A DNA stretch of 64,000 nucleotides from Balaenoptera acutorostrata (GCF_949987535.1 NC_080070.1:13769770-13833769); one strand, 5' to 3'; positions 23,720-34,869 are shown, counted from the first letter of the stretch. Program-made: numbers and translations. The notes: a model not told the origin generated them from the letters alone.

Positions 23720-24616
23720 CGAGTGAGCCATTTAAGTAAATTTTACAATCAATTCTATAGTTATTCCCATTAAAATTGTTTTAAGCTGTGTTTAAGTTTT
23801 TAACACAAAACCTAAGTAATCTGGAAATTTAACCTTTGTGGTTCAGTTGATACCTCAACAAGTCTAGAACAATTAGCCCTTATTAAAGTGAAGAGCGCTA
23901 AAATGTCTGTGCTTCTGTGATGCATAATTCCTTTCTGACAATGTTTTTCAAGAGACCATCTCCACGAGAATCTCTTCAAAGCCTAATCCATCCACTCAGC
24001 CTCAGAAGAAATGCTTTTTTGATGGAGGACTTGACTGATGAAAAAGCAGAGAACCACTTCTCTCCCCTGTATGGTCTCTTCCCCTAGTGTGAGTTGGCAC
24101 CAAATGCATTGCCAGGCCCTGTTTAACCATGAATCTGTTTTGCCCCTGTAGATGGGGCTGAGGCAAAAGAAAGGAGTGGGGTTATTTTAAAAGCCCAGAG
24201 ACTTAATATGGAACACGTACAAATACCACCAGCACCTCTCCCACACCATGGCAAGCACGGCCAGTCAATCCAGCCTCAGGAAGAGACTTCCAAATCCTTC
24301 TCTCAACACAAATTCAGGTCACCATTTGGGTTGACTGGGTTGACATTTAGAAGGAAACAATTCCAGGCCTAAGTCATTGTTACACAGCCTCAGATTAGAT
24401 TCATAAATTGTCACGGTTGAAGGTGTTTCACGGGCAATGGGCTGTCTTCCTTGGTGTCTCCACATCCTCACCGTGACCAGAGTCCAGTCTTAAAGATCTG
24501 ACTCAAACATCCCTCCCTCAAGGAACATTCCCCAAACACCCAAGGAAAAGGGTTGGGGAAGAGGTGATTAGGCAGTAAGTAACACGTGCCATTCTGCTTC
24601 CTGAACACTTTGTCTA
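23720..24616. other. Unassigned sequence
   Basis: No repeat or exon is recognised in about 0.9 kb. Confidence 0.35.
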
Positions 24617-24742
24617 TCATTCACTCAACTCAATCAGGAAACATTTATTGAGCATCTACTCCACGTCAGGCATAGTGCTAGGCACTGGGAATACAAATTC
24701 ATATACAATATGGTTCCTGCCTTCAAGGAGCTTACGGTCTAC
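24617..24742 (-). repeat. L2 3' end, left arm of an inverted pair
   Basis: Reverse-complement L2: 'gaaacatttattgagcatct', 'catagtgctaggcactggga', 'ttcctgccttcaaggagctt'. A sense L2 end follows immediately, so the two form an inverted repeat. Confidence 0.85.
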
Positions 24743-24845
24743 CTTGTAGAATTTACCTGTTTTGAGTTCCTTAAGGGGAAGGGCTTTTGTTGTATTCATC
24801 TCTGGATCCCAGGGCCAAGTGCAATGTCCAGCAGACTTAGGGACA
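24743..24845 (+). repeat. L2 3' end, right arm of an inverted pair
   Basis: Sense L2: 'tgtagaatttacctgttttg', 'agttccttaaggggaagggc', 'tgtattcatctctggatccc', 'agggccaagtgcaatgtcc'. It is head-to-head with the antisense L2 at 24617. Confidence 0.7.
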
Positions 24846-25096
24846 CTTAGCTGGCCACCCACTCCAGGCCTTACCGTCTGGACTTCAACAGCTATTTTCA
24901 TGCACACACTCATACCATAATATGTTTGCACAGGTCTCATCTATAACAATACCTCAAGGAGTATTTTAACTAGGATTTAATGAGGAGAACAAAAGAAGTA
25001 ATTGAAAATGACTATTTCTGCTTTGGGATAGAACTGACACATAATTATGTACAGCAATCTAGAAATGCTACACCTTCAATGTCTAATAATCGCTAA

Positions 25097-25430
25097 TTCC
25101 TCCTCCTCCCTTGCAGATGTGGCTGTAATTGTCTCCGTTTGCATTCCTTCCCGCTAAACCTTCTCAGGTCGTCCTCCGTGGCATCCCTCACGGCTGGGAG
25201 GCAGCAGTCCCGATCGATTGCTCCTGAGGAGGCGCTGCAGCCAAGCCTGTGTCTCTGCTGGGCGCTGAGCTCAGCACCTTCTTCTCTGGTGAGAGCGGGG
25301 CCCTGCCGTTCACGCTTGCTCTCTGTGCCAGGGCCCAAATCCTCTGGCCAGACCTGCTCAGCCTGCGTTCTCTGCTTCACTGCAGCATCTAAGAGGGGCT
25401 TGGCAGCTTCCTTTCTGGTGTGAAAAATAA
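25097..25430. other. GC-rich block open on both strands, possible exon or retrocopy
   Basis: A CpG-enriched patch in AT-rich surroundings, open for about 95 codons on each strand. On the plus strand a pyrimidine-rich acceptor (TTCCTCCTCCTCCCTTGCAG, ending 25116) precedes it and a CTG|GTGAGA site follows near 25289. On the minus strand an acceptor-like TATTTTTCACACCAG lies near 25418. I recognise no protein in either frame. It is not a known repeat to me. Confidence 0.2.
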
Positions 25431-25479
25431 CTTTCAGCTTAAGTTCTGGCTGAAAGAGATTCCATCAAGGACAGAGACA

Positions 25480-25622
25480 CGGAGTCTTGAACCTCCTGTG
25501 TCACACTATTCACATTCTTCCTGGCAGCAAATCCAGGGTTTCACCCTTTACCCCAGTGCCTAACGCTGTGATTGCCACCTAGCAGGCTCTCAGTAAACAT
25601 CTGTGAATGGATGATTAAAATG
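25480..25622 (+). repeat. L2 3' end
   Basis: 'accctttaccccagtgccta', 'acgctgtgattgccacctag', 'caggctctcagtaaacatct' and then 'gtgaatggatga' make the L2 3' terminus. Confidence 0.7.
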
Positions 25623-25654
25623 ACATGAAATTATGAAAGAAACTATACACACTC

Positions 25655-25892
25655 AGTGTCCTGTGAGCTGGAATAGTGGTTCCAACTCTAGAATTGTATT
25701 GCAACTATTTAATCTCTATGTGCCTCCATTCCCTCATCGGTAAAAGACTATGTAACACACAGCATCACTGGGAGGAATGGAGAAAACGGATATAAAGTAC
25801 CTGCCCCAGAGGGCGGAGCAGTCAGCACACATCAGAGGGCTGCAACCATCATGGTACTAGCACATAGTAGGTACTCAACAAATATCTGTTGA
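25655..25892 (+). repeat. MIR SINE with MIR/L2 tail
   Basis: Sense MIR blocks ('ctatgtgcctccattccctc', 'atcggtaaaagactatg') are followed by the tail 'tagcacatagtaggtactca' and 'acaaatatctgttg'. Confidence 0.7.
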
Positions 25893-26184
25893 AAATCAAC
25901 ACGCCGAGACTCCAACAAGAACTGCAGGCATATAGCTCCCCTTGCCCCTGGCCCTGGCCCACTCACGTGTTCCACCTTCTTCCCTCCCCCAACCCCACCC
26001 GAAGCACTGTCCCCCCATCACTGGCTCTCCCCTGTGACACCCCGCGCCCTCCCTCTGCATGGGATTTGCAAGCGTCCCTCAGAAGGCAGGAACATAAGGG
26101 AGACTGGCTGCCGAGTACAGTCACGCACCTTGATCCAGAATAAGTTGTGGGTATGGGTCTGGCCAAGCCACACCAATAAGCAGA
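25893..26184. other. Unassigned sequence
   Basis: A short gap between two MIRs, rich in C and T around 25930-26050. No element or gene is recognised. Confidence 0.35.
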
Positions 26185-26405
26185 ATATTTTTAAAGTCTT
26201 GAGTTCTAATCCTAGCTCTACCACTTAGTAACCAAGTGACCATGGGCAAGTTATTTAAGGTCCCAGACTGTTTCCCGATCAGTAAAATGGATTTAACATT
26301 AGTACCTACATCATAGCATCGTTATATGGATGAAATGAGATAATGACTGTAAAGCACTTAGAACAGTTTCTATCACATAGTAAAACTCTAAAATATTAGT
26401 TATTT
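26185..26405 (+). repeat. MIR SINE
   Basis: A clear sense copy: 'gttctaatcctagctctacc', 'gaccatgggcaagttattta', 'aaaatggatttaacattagt', 'gtaaagcacttagaacagtt', then 'tatcacatagtaaaactcta'. Confidence 0.9.
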
Positions 26406-26839
26406 TTAAAATAGACAATAGATCTATATTAAGGAGCTAAGAGTAGGCTAGAAGACTAAAAAATGAGGAGTAGCATCTCCTTCAATGTCAACTAGTGTGT
26501 CGGGCCAGGAAAGGAGGATGCCTCAGGAGAGGGGCTCAGCACAGGATCTGTAAGAGTACATCTAGGAAGGAAGGAACAGCTGTTAACTGAAGGCCTCACC
26601 AACAGGGACTGGTCTGGGATTATTAGTTCTATCTTAGGCTCTTCCAGCCCCTTCTCCACTAGCACATATGCCTGCCCCTCACCCCACCATCTCCTCCCTG
26701 GTACAGCCATGCACTGCAGAGTCCTTGCAGCTGGTGGGAACTTAGTGACAGCCATCCTTCCCCTTGTGAGAAGGGTCATTCAGAGCAGAGAAAGGGGGTT
26801 TAAGAGGCAATCAGTTACATCGTCAGTAACAGCTTACTT
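26406..26839. other. Unassigned sequence
   Basis: No gene or repeat is recognised. Confidence 0.35.
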
Positions 26840-26998
26840 CTGTATCATTTACAGAGAAATTCCATAAATTATATTGTTCAATCCTCACAACAACCCAGAA
26901 ATAATCGATGGTCCCCATTCTAGTGATGAACAAGCAGGAGAATACTCAGGCTAAGTCACTTATCCATGATCTCACCACTGGTCACATCACAATTGAGA
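26840..26998 (-). repeat. MIR SINE
   Basis: 'tgttcaatcctcacaacaac', 'ggtccccattctagtgatga', 'aagtcacttatccatgatct' is reverse-complement MIR. Confidence 0.7.
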
Positions 26999-27129
26999 AA
27001 GAATTGAGAAAAATTGCAATGAAAGAAACAAGGTTCAATCATAAGACTGTTACTCCTAGGGACCTCAAGGATTACTGTTATAATGGAAAAGAATCCATCC
27101 AGGGATAATTTGGGTCAAGAACACTAACT

Positions 27130-27625
27130 CACACTTTGTGGATGATAGGATAAATTAATATAACCATTTAAATAACAGTATGACAATACCGATCAAGAAC
27201 CATGAAGATGTTCAACCTTTGACCAAGTAGTCATACTTCAAAGAACCTAGACGAAGGAAATAACCCAAAATAACTGTAAAATTATTGGCAGAAGTTTACT
27301 ACAGCTCTATAATGGCAAAAATGTGGAAACCTAAGTATCTAATGGTAAACAAAAGACTAAGCACGCAAAACATACACTTGATTAATAAAATGACTGTATA
27401 GCAATGTGGAAAAACATTTGTATAATATTGAAGAAAAGTCATAATTCATGTTCACGTAGGCAAAAAGTGGAAGGGAACACAGAACATTGAGAACAGCTTG
27501 ATTTGGGGGTGTGATGAAACTGTGGGTGAAATTTTTTTTCTTTTTTTAATTCAGAGTTGTACAAATATTGTTGAACATTATTGGCATACCATGTAAAACT
27601 TAAAACATAAAATGAAGGAAATTGT
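27130..27625 (+). mobile_element. L1M 3' region
   Basis: The 3' part of an ancient L1: 'agtagtcatacttcaaagaa', 'cagctctataatggcaaaaa', 'gaaaagtcataattcatgtt', 'ggcaaaaagtggaaggga'. It is truncated and without coding potential. Confidence 0.7.
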
Positions 27626-27659
27626 GCTGCAATCTCTGAGGTCTCCAATAGCTCCAGTC

Positions 27660-27760
27660 ATCTCTGTGAGCTTGTTGAAACCAAGACCAGTGTCTTTTTC
27701 ATCTTTGTGTCTCCAGAGTCTTCTGCAAGTGACTAGACCTCAATAAATATTGAAAGAAGG
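27660..27760 (+). repeat. L2 3' end
   Basis: 'gtgagcttgttgaaaccaag', 'accagtgtctttttcatctt', 'agacctcaataaatattgaa' follow L2 order. Confidence 0.55.
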
Positions 27761-28094
27761 TTACAAAAACAACCACTTGGACGATTCTCTGCTGAGCCTG
27801 GCACCATTAGATCATTCAGAGCCATGTGTCTAGATATTAATTCGATGAATTAGAGGTTCAAGAAAATACCCAGGAGGAACCACTTTTTTTTTTTAAAGAG
27901 GAGATGAGAGCAAGCTCTGGGGAAGAGAGGACTTGACTGAAAATTTCTGAATTTTGCCCCTTTGCTGTAATTCCACAAACTGAATTCCCCAGATGCACAA
28001 GCACGGGAGAGCTCCAGTTCTCCAAAGTATGGAGATCTTCCCCAAGGCAGAGCTCATCTGCGGAAGGAGATGCCATGAAGTTTGCATTAAATTC
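27761..28094. other. Unassigned sequence
   Basis: A short gap before the fourth CHR SINE, with a T/A-rich run near 27883-27897. No gene is recognised. Confidence 0.35.
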
Positions 28095-28109
28095 AAAGTC
28101 ACCAGGAGA

Positions 28110-28415
28110 GGACTTCCCTGGTGGCACAGTGGTTAAGAATCCGCCTGCCAATGCAGGGGACACGGGTTCGAGCCCTGGTCTGGGAAGATCCCACATGCCG
28201 CGGAGCAACTAAGCCCGTGTGCCACAACTACTGAGCCTACGTGCCTAGAGCCTCTGCTCCGGAACAAGAGAAGCCACCGCAGTGAGAGGCCCACACACCA
28301 CAGCGAAGAGTGGCCCCTGCTTGCCACAACTAGAGAAAGGCCGCACGCAGCAACGAAGACCCAACGCAGCCAAAAATATAAATATAAATAAATACATTTA
28401 TAAAAAAAAAAAAAA
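28110..28415 (+). mobile_element. CHR SINE, older subfamily
   Basis: Flanked by a perfect 15-bp duplication, AAAGTCACCAGGAGA (28095-28109 and 28416-28430). It differs from the other three copies: 'gacttccctggtggcacagt' head, 'acaccacagcgaagagtgg' body, 'ggccgcacgcagcaacgaag' and an AAATAT-type tail. It resembles the CHR copies shared more widely among ruminants and cetaceans, although the intact duplication shows the insertion is not extremely old. Confidence 0.95.
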
Positions 28416-28529
28416 AAAGTCACCAGGAGAATGGCTTGAAGCCAGAAGTCAACCAAATGATAACAAGTCAGAATCATGAAAGATCAGAGTTCCTGGATTA
28501 GTAGAGACAGAAGATCCAGCTAAGAACAT

Positions 28530-28710
28530 GTTCAGCTTAGCAAATCACTCACCCTTCCTGAGACTCAGATTTCTGGTCTCTGTCTTGGTCTTTCACGGGG
28601 CTGTCATAAAAATCAAACATGTTATGAAAATGTACGTGAAACAGATGGATAAACTGTAAATGCTATATAAGAACCTGGCCACAACTCACAATAAATGTTG
28701 GAGCACATGA
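28530..28710 (+). repeat. MIR SINE, degraded
   Basis: 'agcaaatcactcacccttcc', 'tgagactcagatttctggtc', 'acggggctgtcataaaaatc' follow the MIR 3' half. Confidence 0.55.
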
Positions 28711-29494
28711 GTGCATAAAAGGGTGGAAAGGAGCCAACGATCGTGTGATTTTCACAGAAACATAGAGGCAAGTATAAGGTGGGGAGCAGACGTAAGTTCA
28801 CAGCAGCAGGATATCGCCATTTCCCCTCGACATGGGAAGGAGCATTCAAACTGCAGGCAAATTGGCCCCTGGGATGGGCGGCCCCCAGTGGAGGGGCCTG
28901 CACACCACCCCACCCGGGTGGTACTGAATTCTTTCACCGGCCCTTGAAGAGGTAGCAGCCTCAGAGGACCTCAGCCACACTACCTTCCTAATTATGTATC
29001 TGGGGGCAGCAGAGGCACAAGTATTTTTGCAAAAATGTTTTCAGTTTAAGGGATTGGAAGGAAGCCCATTGTGAGAGAGCACATCAGGCACTGTCTCTGA
29101 TCAAAAGGATGAAAAAGAGCGAGGGGATGTCAGGGACACAGATCCAGGCCCTTGTACATGGTGAAGTGATTCAAGGCACGAATCTGCTGCAGAGCTGTCA
29201 TCCCTCATCAGACCCGACCAGAGCGAGGAACGGTGAACCGGCAGAACAATGTGATTCGCACACATTCGTGGTACCCACCTCGTGTGGGCTTGGGCTGCTG
29301 CCATGGGAGGATGGAGCGCCCTGCATTGGAGCCACTTGGAGTCAAAGAAACAAATGATACGGAGGGACACTCTGGGTAACACACGGGTGCAGAGGTGAGT
29401 TCTTAAGCCCTGCATCAAAGGACAAGATGCAGTACTCACAGGCAGTTCTGGATAAGGTGCCCTTGGATCAGCACAAGGAGCCCAGAGCAGTTTT
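28711..29494. other. Unassigned sequence
   Basis: No gene or repeat is recognised. A 112-codon minus frame at 29101-29439 has no recognisable motif. Confidence 0.35.
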
Positions 29495-29612
29495 TGCTGG
29501 AAGGGGTCTTTGATCCCCTCATTTTACAGAGAAGACTAGAGCCCAGAGAGGTTAAGCAACTAACTCTAGGCCACACAGCAAGCTCCGGCTATGACCTTGA
29601 ACACTATCATTC
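29495..29612 (-). repeat. MIR SINE fragment
   Basis: 'cctcattttacagagaagac', 'gcccagagaggttaagcaac', 'ctaggccacacagcaagctc' is the reverse complement of the MIR centre. Confidence 0.8.
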
Positions 29613-30499
29613 TCCAGACATATTCTGTGAAAAGCACAAATCTGGCAGGGTAAATGTTAGACTGGGAGGAAACTGTTCCCAGACAACTGACATAATAGGG
29701 AGGGGAGTGGATGCTTGTTAGGAGCCATCTATCGGGACCAAGCTTCAGGAGCTGGAGCAGCGGTCAGACACAGGCCTGCTGGGCTCCAGCTATAATTAGT
29801 GTTGAGATCCCATCGGCAAAAGCAGAGCCATTCTTGGTCCTTTCTCTTTATGCTCTTTTTCAAACCTGAAAACCCAAAGGCACGACTTGGCAGTGACCCA
29901 GGCCTTGGTTCCTGGTGCTCTGAAGGAGCGCCTGATACATGAAAGATAGGGTTGGGGCAGCTTCTGGGTCATTCCCACGGCTCTTCTGGATGTCAGCCCT
30001 CCCATCCCAGGGATGTTTTCTTACCCCTTCTGTTGACACACAGGATAAGGTGGCTCTGATCTTTGCAAAGACTTCTAAGCCCACCCCATCTCTTCCTTTT
30101 TGAGGATTAAATATATTTTCAAGAACGCAAACACATCAAACACTTTCAAATGGATGCACCAGTCCTTCCACCAAGCTCATCCCGGGCGTGAGCCACTCAC
30201 AAAATGTCCTCAGCTGGGAATGTGATGCAGAGAGGAAACTGATTCTTCCCCAAAGATCAAGTAAACCCAACAGGACCCCTTAATTTCTGACAAACTCTTA
30301 GCTCCCTTCTGGTGGCAGCCTGTGTTTCTCACTTTCCCAGGGCCCAAAATGATCACTTCAAGAGCACAGGGGACCCTGTTCAAGGGAGACTTTGCAACAG
30401 GAAAGATGCTCAGGTCACCGTCCCACCTACTAGAGATCCAGATCTTGAAAACAGCCAATTACGGCAGACACTGCTGGCTGTCTCGGAATAGCCTCCCTT
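29613..30499. other. Unassigned sequence
   Basis: No repeat or exon is recognised. Confidence 0.35.
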
Positions 30500-30929
30500 T
30501 TCTTCCTTAGCAGCAGCATTCCAATTTTTAGCTAGGCATGTTGCTTCATGGGAAAAAGACTGCATTTCCCAGCCTCACTCATAGCTGGGTGTGGCCATAT
30601 AACAATGTCAATAGCTAACAATGATGCCACCTCATTATGTGCCAAGCACAATTCTAAGCACCTTTACGAGTAGAAACTCACTCCATCCTCACAGTGAGCC
30701 TATGAGCAGGCACAATTATTATCCCCTTTTTGACCAAGGAAACAAACACAGAAGTTAAGCGATTTGCCCAATTCATACTGTTAATGAGTGCCAGAGCTAC
30801 CATTTGAACTCAAGCAGCCTGAAGCCAGTCAAAGCTCTTCACCACCAATTTCACTCCACTAAATTCCAGCCAATAGAAGCCGAAGGTCTGTGTGGGACTT
30901 CCTGGAATATGCCTTAAAGGCGAGAGATC
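30500..30929 (+). repeat. Ancient medium-reiterated repeat split by a MIR
   Basis: 'gactgcatttcccagcctca' and 'tagctgggtgtggccatata' (before 30606), then 'ccagccaatagaagccgaag' and 'gtgtgggacttcctgg' (after 30860), belong to one known mammalian repeat ('cccagcctcccttgcagctaggtgtggccatgtgac' type). I cannot name the family. The MIR at 30606-30860 interrupts it. Confidence 0.5.
30606..30862 (-). repeat. MIR SINE inside an older repeat
   Basis: Reverse-complement MIR, nearly complete: 'cattatgtgccaagcacaat', 'ccatcctcacagtgagccta', 'tattatcccctttttgacca', 'gccagagctaccatttgaac'. Confidence 0.9.
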
Positions 30930-31570
30930 CAGGAGGTGGGGCTTAATTCCCCTCCCCTTGAGTGTGAGCTGAATTTAGAAACTTACTTCTACCCAGGAGA
31001 GTCTGGAAATGGAAACAGAATAACTTGACAGTGGAAAGACCTGGCAGATACCACCTTAACCAGGCAATCAAGGTTAAGATCACCAGTAATAAGTCACATT
31101 GATATCACATACCCTGATATAATGCAGTGAGAAAGGGACGTCCCCTCTGTGAATTTTCCCCGAAATCCGTAACTGCTGTCTAATCGTGAAAGAACATCAG
31201 ACAACCCCAAATTGAGGCACTTTCTACAAAATACCTGACCAGTAATCTTAAAGATTGTCAAGGTCATGGAAAACAAGGAAAGACAGAGAAACTGTCACAG
31301 ACTGAAGGAGATATGCGGACTAAATGCAACGTGGTATCCAGAATGGGATCCTGGAACCCAAAAGAAACACTAGTATAAAAACTGGTAAAATCCAAACACT
31401 GACTGTAGTTAGGTTCATAGTATTGTAGCAATGTTAATTTCTTGGTTTTGATAAATATATGATGGTTATGTATATAACATTAACATTAGGAAAAGTTGAA
31501 TGAAAGATACATGGGAGCTCTATCTTTGCAACTCTTCAGTAAATCTAAAATTATTTCAAAATAAAAAGGG
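30930..31570 (+). mobile_element. L1M 3' UTR
   Basis: A typical ancient L1 3' UTR: 'attcccctccccttgagtgt', 'cttgacagtggaaagacctg', 'gtcaaggtcatggaaaacaa', 'atgggatcctggaacccaaa', ending 'aaaattatttcaaaataaaa'. The same 3' UTR family occurs at 50879-51975. Confidence 0.9.
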
Positions 31571-31574
31571 TTTC

Positions 31575-31852
31575 AAAAAGCAAGGGCAAGTGCTTTTGCC
31601 CATTCCTCCATTTCTTTCTACTGCTGTCCTGTTAAATGATGATGACTGCTGGAGCTCTAGCACCCATTCTGATCCATGAGGTGACCTTGAAGGTCACCTT
31701 GAGGATGGGAATCCTGTCCTAAGGATGGCAGGACAGAAAGATAGAAGTCTGGATCCCCAATGATGTGCAATGCTATCTTATTAGCCCTGAACTCCTAACT
31801 CCAAACCTTTTTTTGGTTGTTAATGAGAAAGTGAAATAGCCTCTATATTATA
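31575..31852 (+). repeat. Ancient medium-reiterated repeat, second fragment
   Basis: 'gactgctggagctctagcac', 'gatccatgaggtgaccttga', 'aggatggcaggacagaaaga' continue the family seen at 30500-30929. The L1M at 30930-31570 probably split one original copy. Confidence 0.5.
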
Positions 31853-31954
31853 CAAGCCACTTATTTGGGGAATTTTCTGTCAAGTACTGCTGAACCTAAT
31901 CCTTATTAATAACAGCAATATAGGGAAAACCTGTGTCATTTCCATCACTGATAC

Positions 31955-32150
31955 AAAAATTAGAATTTTAGCCTTGGTATTGGCCTTAGATTTCATCTAG
32001 TCCAACCTGTTATTTTTCACATGAGTAAAAGAAGAACCAAAGAGGTGAATCATATGCCCAGGTCCTGTCACCAGCAGCAAAGTAAACACGGGAACCCAGT
32101 CCTATCCCAGTCCAATTTCCTTCACCTGTCTCACTGCTTGGTGACAATTC
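31955..32150 (-). repeat. MIR-like ancient SINE
   Basis: 'agaattttagccttggtatt', 'agatttcatctagtccaacc', 'ttcacatgagtaaaagaaga', 'gggaacccagtcctatccca' gives the same order as the copies at 21345, 38775 and 62985. Confidence 0.6.
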
Positions 32151-32765
32151 CAAACGCTGGCACTGCACTATTAATATAATCATATACATTAAAGTCAGGG
32201 TGAAATGCTGCAATTCAGGCTTCTTCTGGTTGTCACACTGACTTGCCTACCTCCAATGAAAACATCCTTAAATTTTTTATTTAAGAATCATTACTGAATG
32301 CAGCAACACATCTGCAAATTATAATTCTGTGACTTGCACATTTTGAGTTTTGTGAACAAGAAGCTCTAATATTAAAAATAATGCTATTGGTATATTTACT
32401 TGGTTTTTATTCAAAAGAGGATGTAGGAAGGAAAGTGTGTACTATTATACCTACCAGACAGTATTATACTCAGAAAAAAAAAAATATGGTTTCAATAGCT
32501 ATGGTCACTGATGACTAAAAACCCTAAGAATATCACCACACCAATCTGGGTTAAAAATTTCTTAGTCTGTAAAATTAGTGGTTTCGTTGGGATTTGATTT
32601 CCTCTGAGTTCTCTTCTAATTCTAATAATCCATAACTTCAAAACACTGAGCAATCATTCAGATTTCAATACCAACGCATAAATGACCGATTCAAATATAT
32701 ATACCTTTGCTTTCTTCATCAAACCTGCTTAAAAACATGCTGTTTACTAGACAGAGAACACCACT
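32151..32765. other. Unassigned AT-rich sequence
   Basis: AT-rich with no recognised repeat or exon. An A run lies near 32475-32485. Confidence 0.35.
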
Positions 32766-33235
32766 CTGTGGTAGATTGCATTTGGTCCCAATTTTTCACC
32801 CCTCCCTGTACCCTCAACCTTTCTAACTAACTCTGCAGTTCTTCTCACCAACAAAGTAGAGCCTATTGCCCTACCCCCAGAATCTGGGCTCAGCCATATG
32901 ACTTGTTTTGGTCACTATTAGGTGGTAGGAGTGACGGGGTACCAGCTCCAAGGCTTACCATGTTTCCACGTGCACTCATGGCACTTCCACCATTGCTGTG
33001 AGAATGACACACTGAAGCTAGCCTGCTGGTCTTGGCAGGAGGAGAATGAGAAGTATATGAAGAACTGACCCAGCTAAAGTGCCCCAGACAAATCCCCGTC
33101 AACCTCCAGATATATGAGTGAGCCCCACTGACCAACAGAGCCACACAGCAGAGACCACATCACTGTACCCAAAGTGTTATAAGCCACTGAGTTTGTGTGG
33201 TTGTTTGTTACACAGCAAAAGCTAGCCGATACACC
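32766..33235 (+). repeat. Ancient LTR- or MER-like repeat
   Basis: Ends with 'gttataagccactgagtttg' and 'tggttgtttgttacacagca', the terminal style of an old LTR-like family ('aagccactgagttttggggtggtttgttac'). The internal 'catgtttccacgtgcactc' resembles the copy at 37800-38190. The family name is uncertain. Confidence 0.55.
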
Positions 33236-34277
33236 ACCTTAAAACCTCAGTTTTGGAGGGAATCTGTTTTTGACAAGAACTGGGAATGTGTATTTGCCAT
33301 AAAATGCTCTGCAAGAAATGGACTTGCTTGTGAACTGACGGATTCAGATGCCCACTTGGTGCCACACTCCCAATCAATCCTTTGTCCACAGATGGATAAG
33401 AAGTCTGCCTACCCTGCATGCACACTCTCGAGTTGTATTCTCCACTCCCATAAAAACGCATGCAAATGCTGATTTATCTACACAATACCGCCTTTTAAAA
33501 TCATGACGTAAAAACTATTTATACCAGTCCCCATCTTTTTCAGTGCCTGTATTCAACAAAGCCTTGCCCATTTTGATTAATGAAATCAAATGCTAGTATT
33601 GGTACCATGGGAATGATATGATTCTTTTTCTAACTATGCATTGGTAAGAAACGAAATTAGATGTCAACATCCTATAATGAGTTGAATATTCCTTTTGTCC
33701 CCTTAGGCAGTCGTGCTAAAAGGCAAATGTATTTAGCTGGGCCCATTTTGCTTATTTTTAAATCACTCCACAAACACTTATTAAGCGTCAAGTTGCTCTA
33801 CGCAAACACTGTTCAGAAGTCAGCCCTGGGGTGTGGGCAGCAGCCAGAACCAGAAAAAACCAGAGTGTATCGCATGCCAGCAACACAGCAGACAAGGTGC
33901 CACAAGGCCCTGCGGGGGTCAAAGAAGGACAGTCAGCCACAGAGCCTGGGTACAGCAGAGGGATGTAAACACGAGCGGAACAAGGCGAGAGGCCGGTGGC
34001 TGGAAAGGAGGCAGCAGGGGCCACGGGGCTCGCAGAAGCCACCGGGCGTCCGGCCTCCACGCCATCCTCCGTATCTGAGACGGCTTCCTGCTCCTGAAAT
34101 GGGCTTCTCTGTGGTTCCTGCGGGGAAACAGGGCATCCTAGGGGAGGTGGCCAAGCCCTGCAGGTGGGGAAAGGCGGTCAGCGGCACCTGACTGTGGGGC
34201 ATCTGGAGGGTTAGCTCCTGGCAGGGGAGTTCTGGCTGCTACGCACCGGGAGGAATGCCTCCCTTTCTGCCCACAAA
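33236..34277. other. Unassigned, with a possible L2 trace and GC-rich 33.8-34.2 kb
   Basis: 'caaacacttattaagcgtca' near 33772 resembles antisense L2. The longest plus-strand open frame of the window (176 codons, 33661-34191) starts in AT-rich DNA, crosses this L2-like text and continues into GC-rich DNA, so I read it as fortuitous. An octamer ATGCAAAT lies at about 33462. Confidence 0.3.
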
Positions 34278-34352
34278 TGCACACACGCACACACCCTCAC
34301 ACCAGCGCGCACACGCACACACACTCTCACACACTCACACACACACAGAGCT
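34278..34352. repeat. Imperfect (CA)n-rich tract
   Basis: CACACGCACACACC-type repeats with CT and GC interruptions over about 75 bp. Confidence 0.9.
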
Positions 34353-34869
34353 GTCAAGTCCTGTCTGACCCACCCCAGAAAGGCCTCGCCTTCCTTTTAG
34401 TCACCCGCGCTCAGACCCACACTGCCTTCTACCTATGCCACTAGAAGAGCCCCTAGTCTCACTGGGGCCCCTGCTGCCAGCCTCCCAACCCACCTGGGCC
34501 AACCTGCCCACGGCTGTCCAATGGTCTTCATGAAACTCAGCCCTGATCTCCTCCCTCCTCTGTTCAGGAGCCTGGGTTCCCTCAGGACTACAGCGTAACA
34601 GCCACGCCGCAGACACGCACTCCAGCACCACCGCTGCCCGCCGCGCCCTGACCCACATCCCTGGTGCTGCTCCTGCGTCACAGTGCAGGCTTGCTCTCCA
34701 CTAAGAGCCCCCCACCTTTCCAGACCTGCCTCAACAGAACCTTTCTACGGAGACCTTCTGGAGCCCTGTGGCTAAAAGTAACACCCCCCCCTCCCACCAT
34801 CCCCCCCCCACACCACTCGCCTCCTCCTGCCACTCACCGTGGCCCAGACCGCGCACACTATCTACAATC
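34353..34869. other. Unassigned, C-rich
   Basis: Includes C-run clusters at about 34780-34810. No gene or repeat is recognised. Confidence 0.35.

Noticed and set aside
33661..34191. 176-codon plus-strand open frame, the longest in the window
   Set aside because: It starts in AT-rich DNA, crosses L2-like text and extends into a GC-rich patch. It has no domain, no splice context and overlaps minus-strand open frames.
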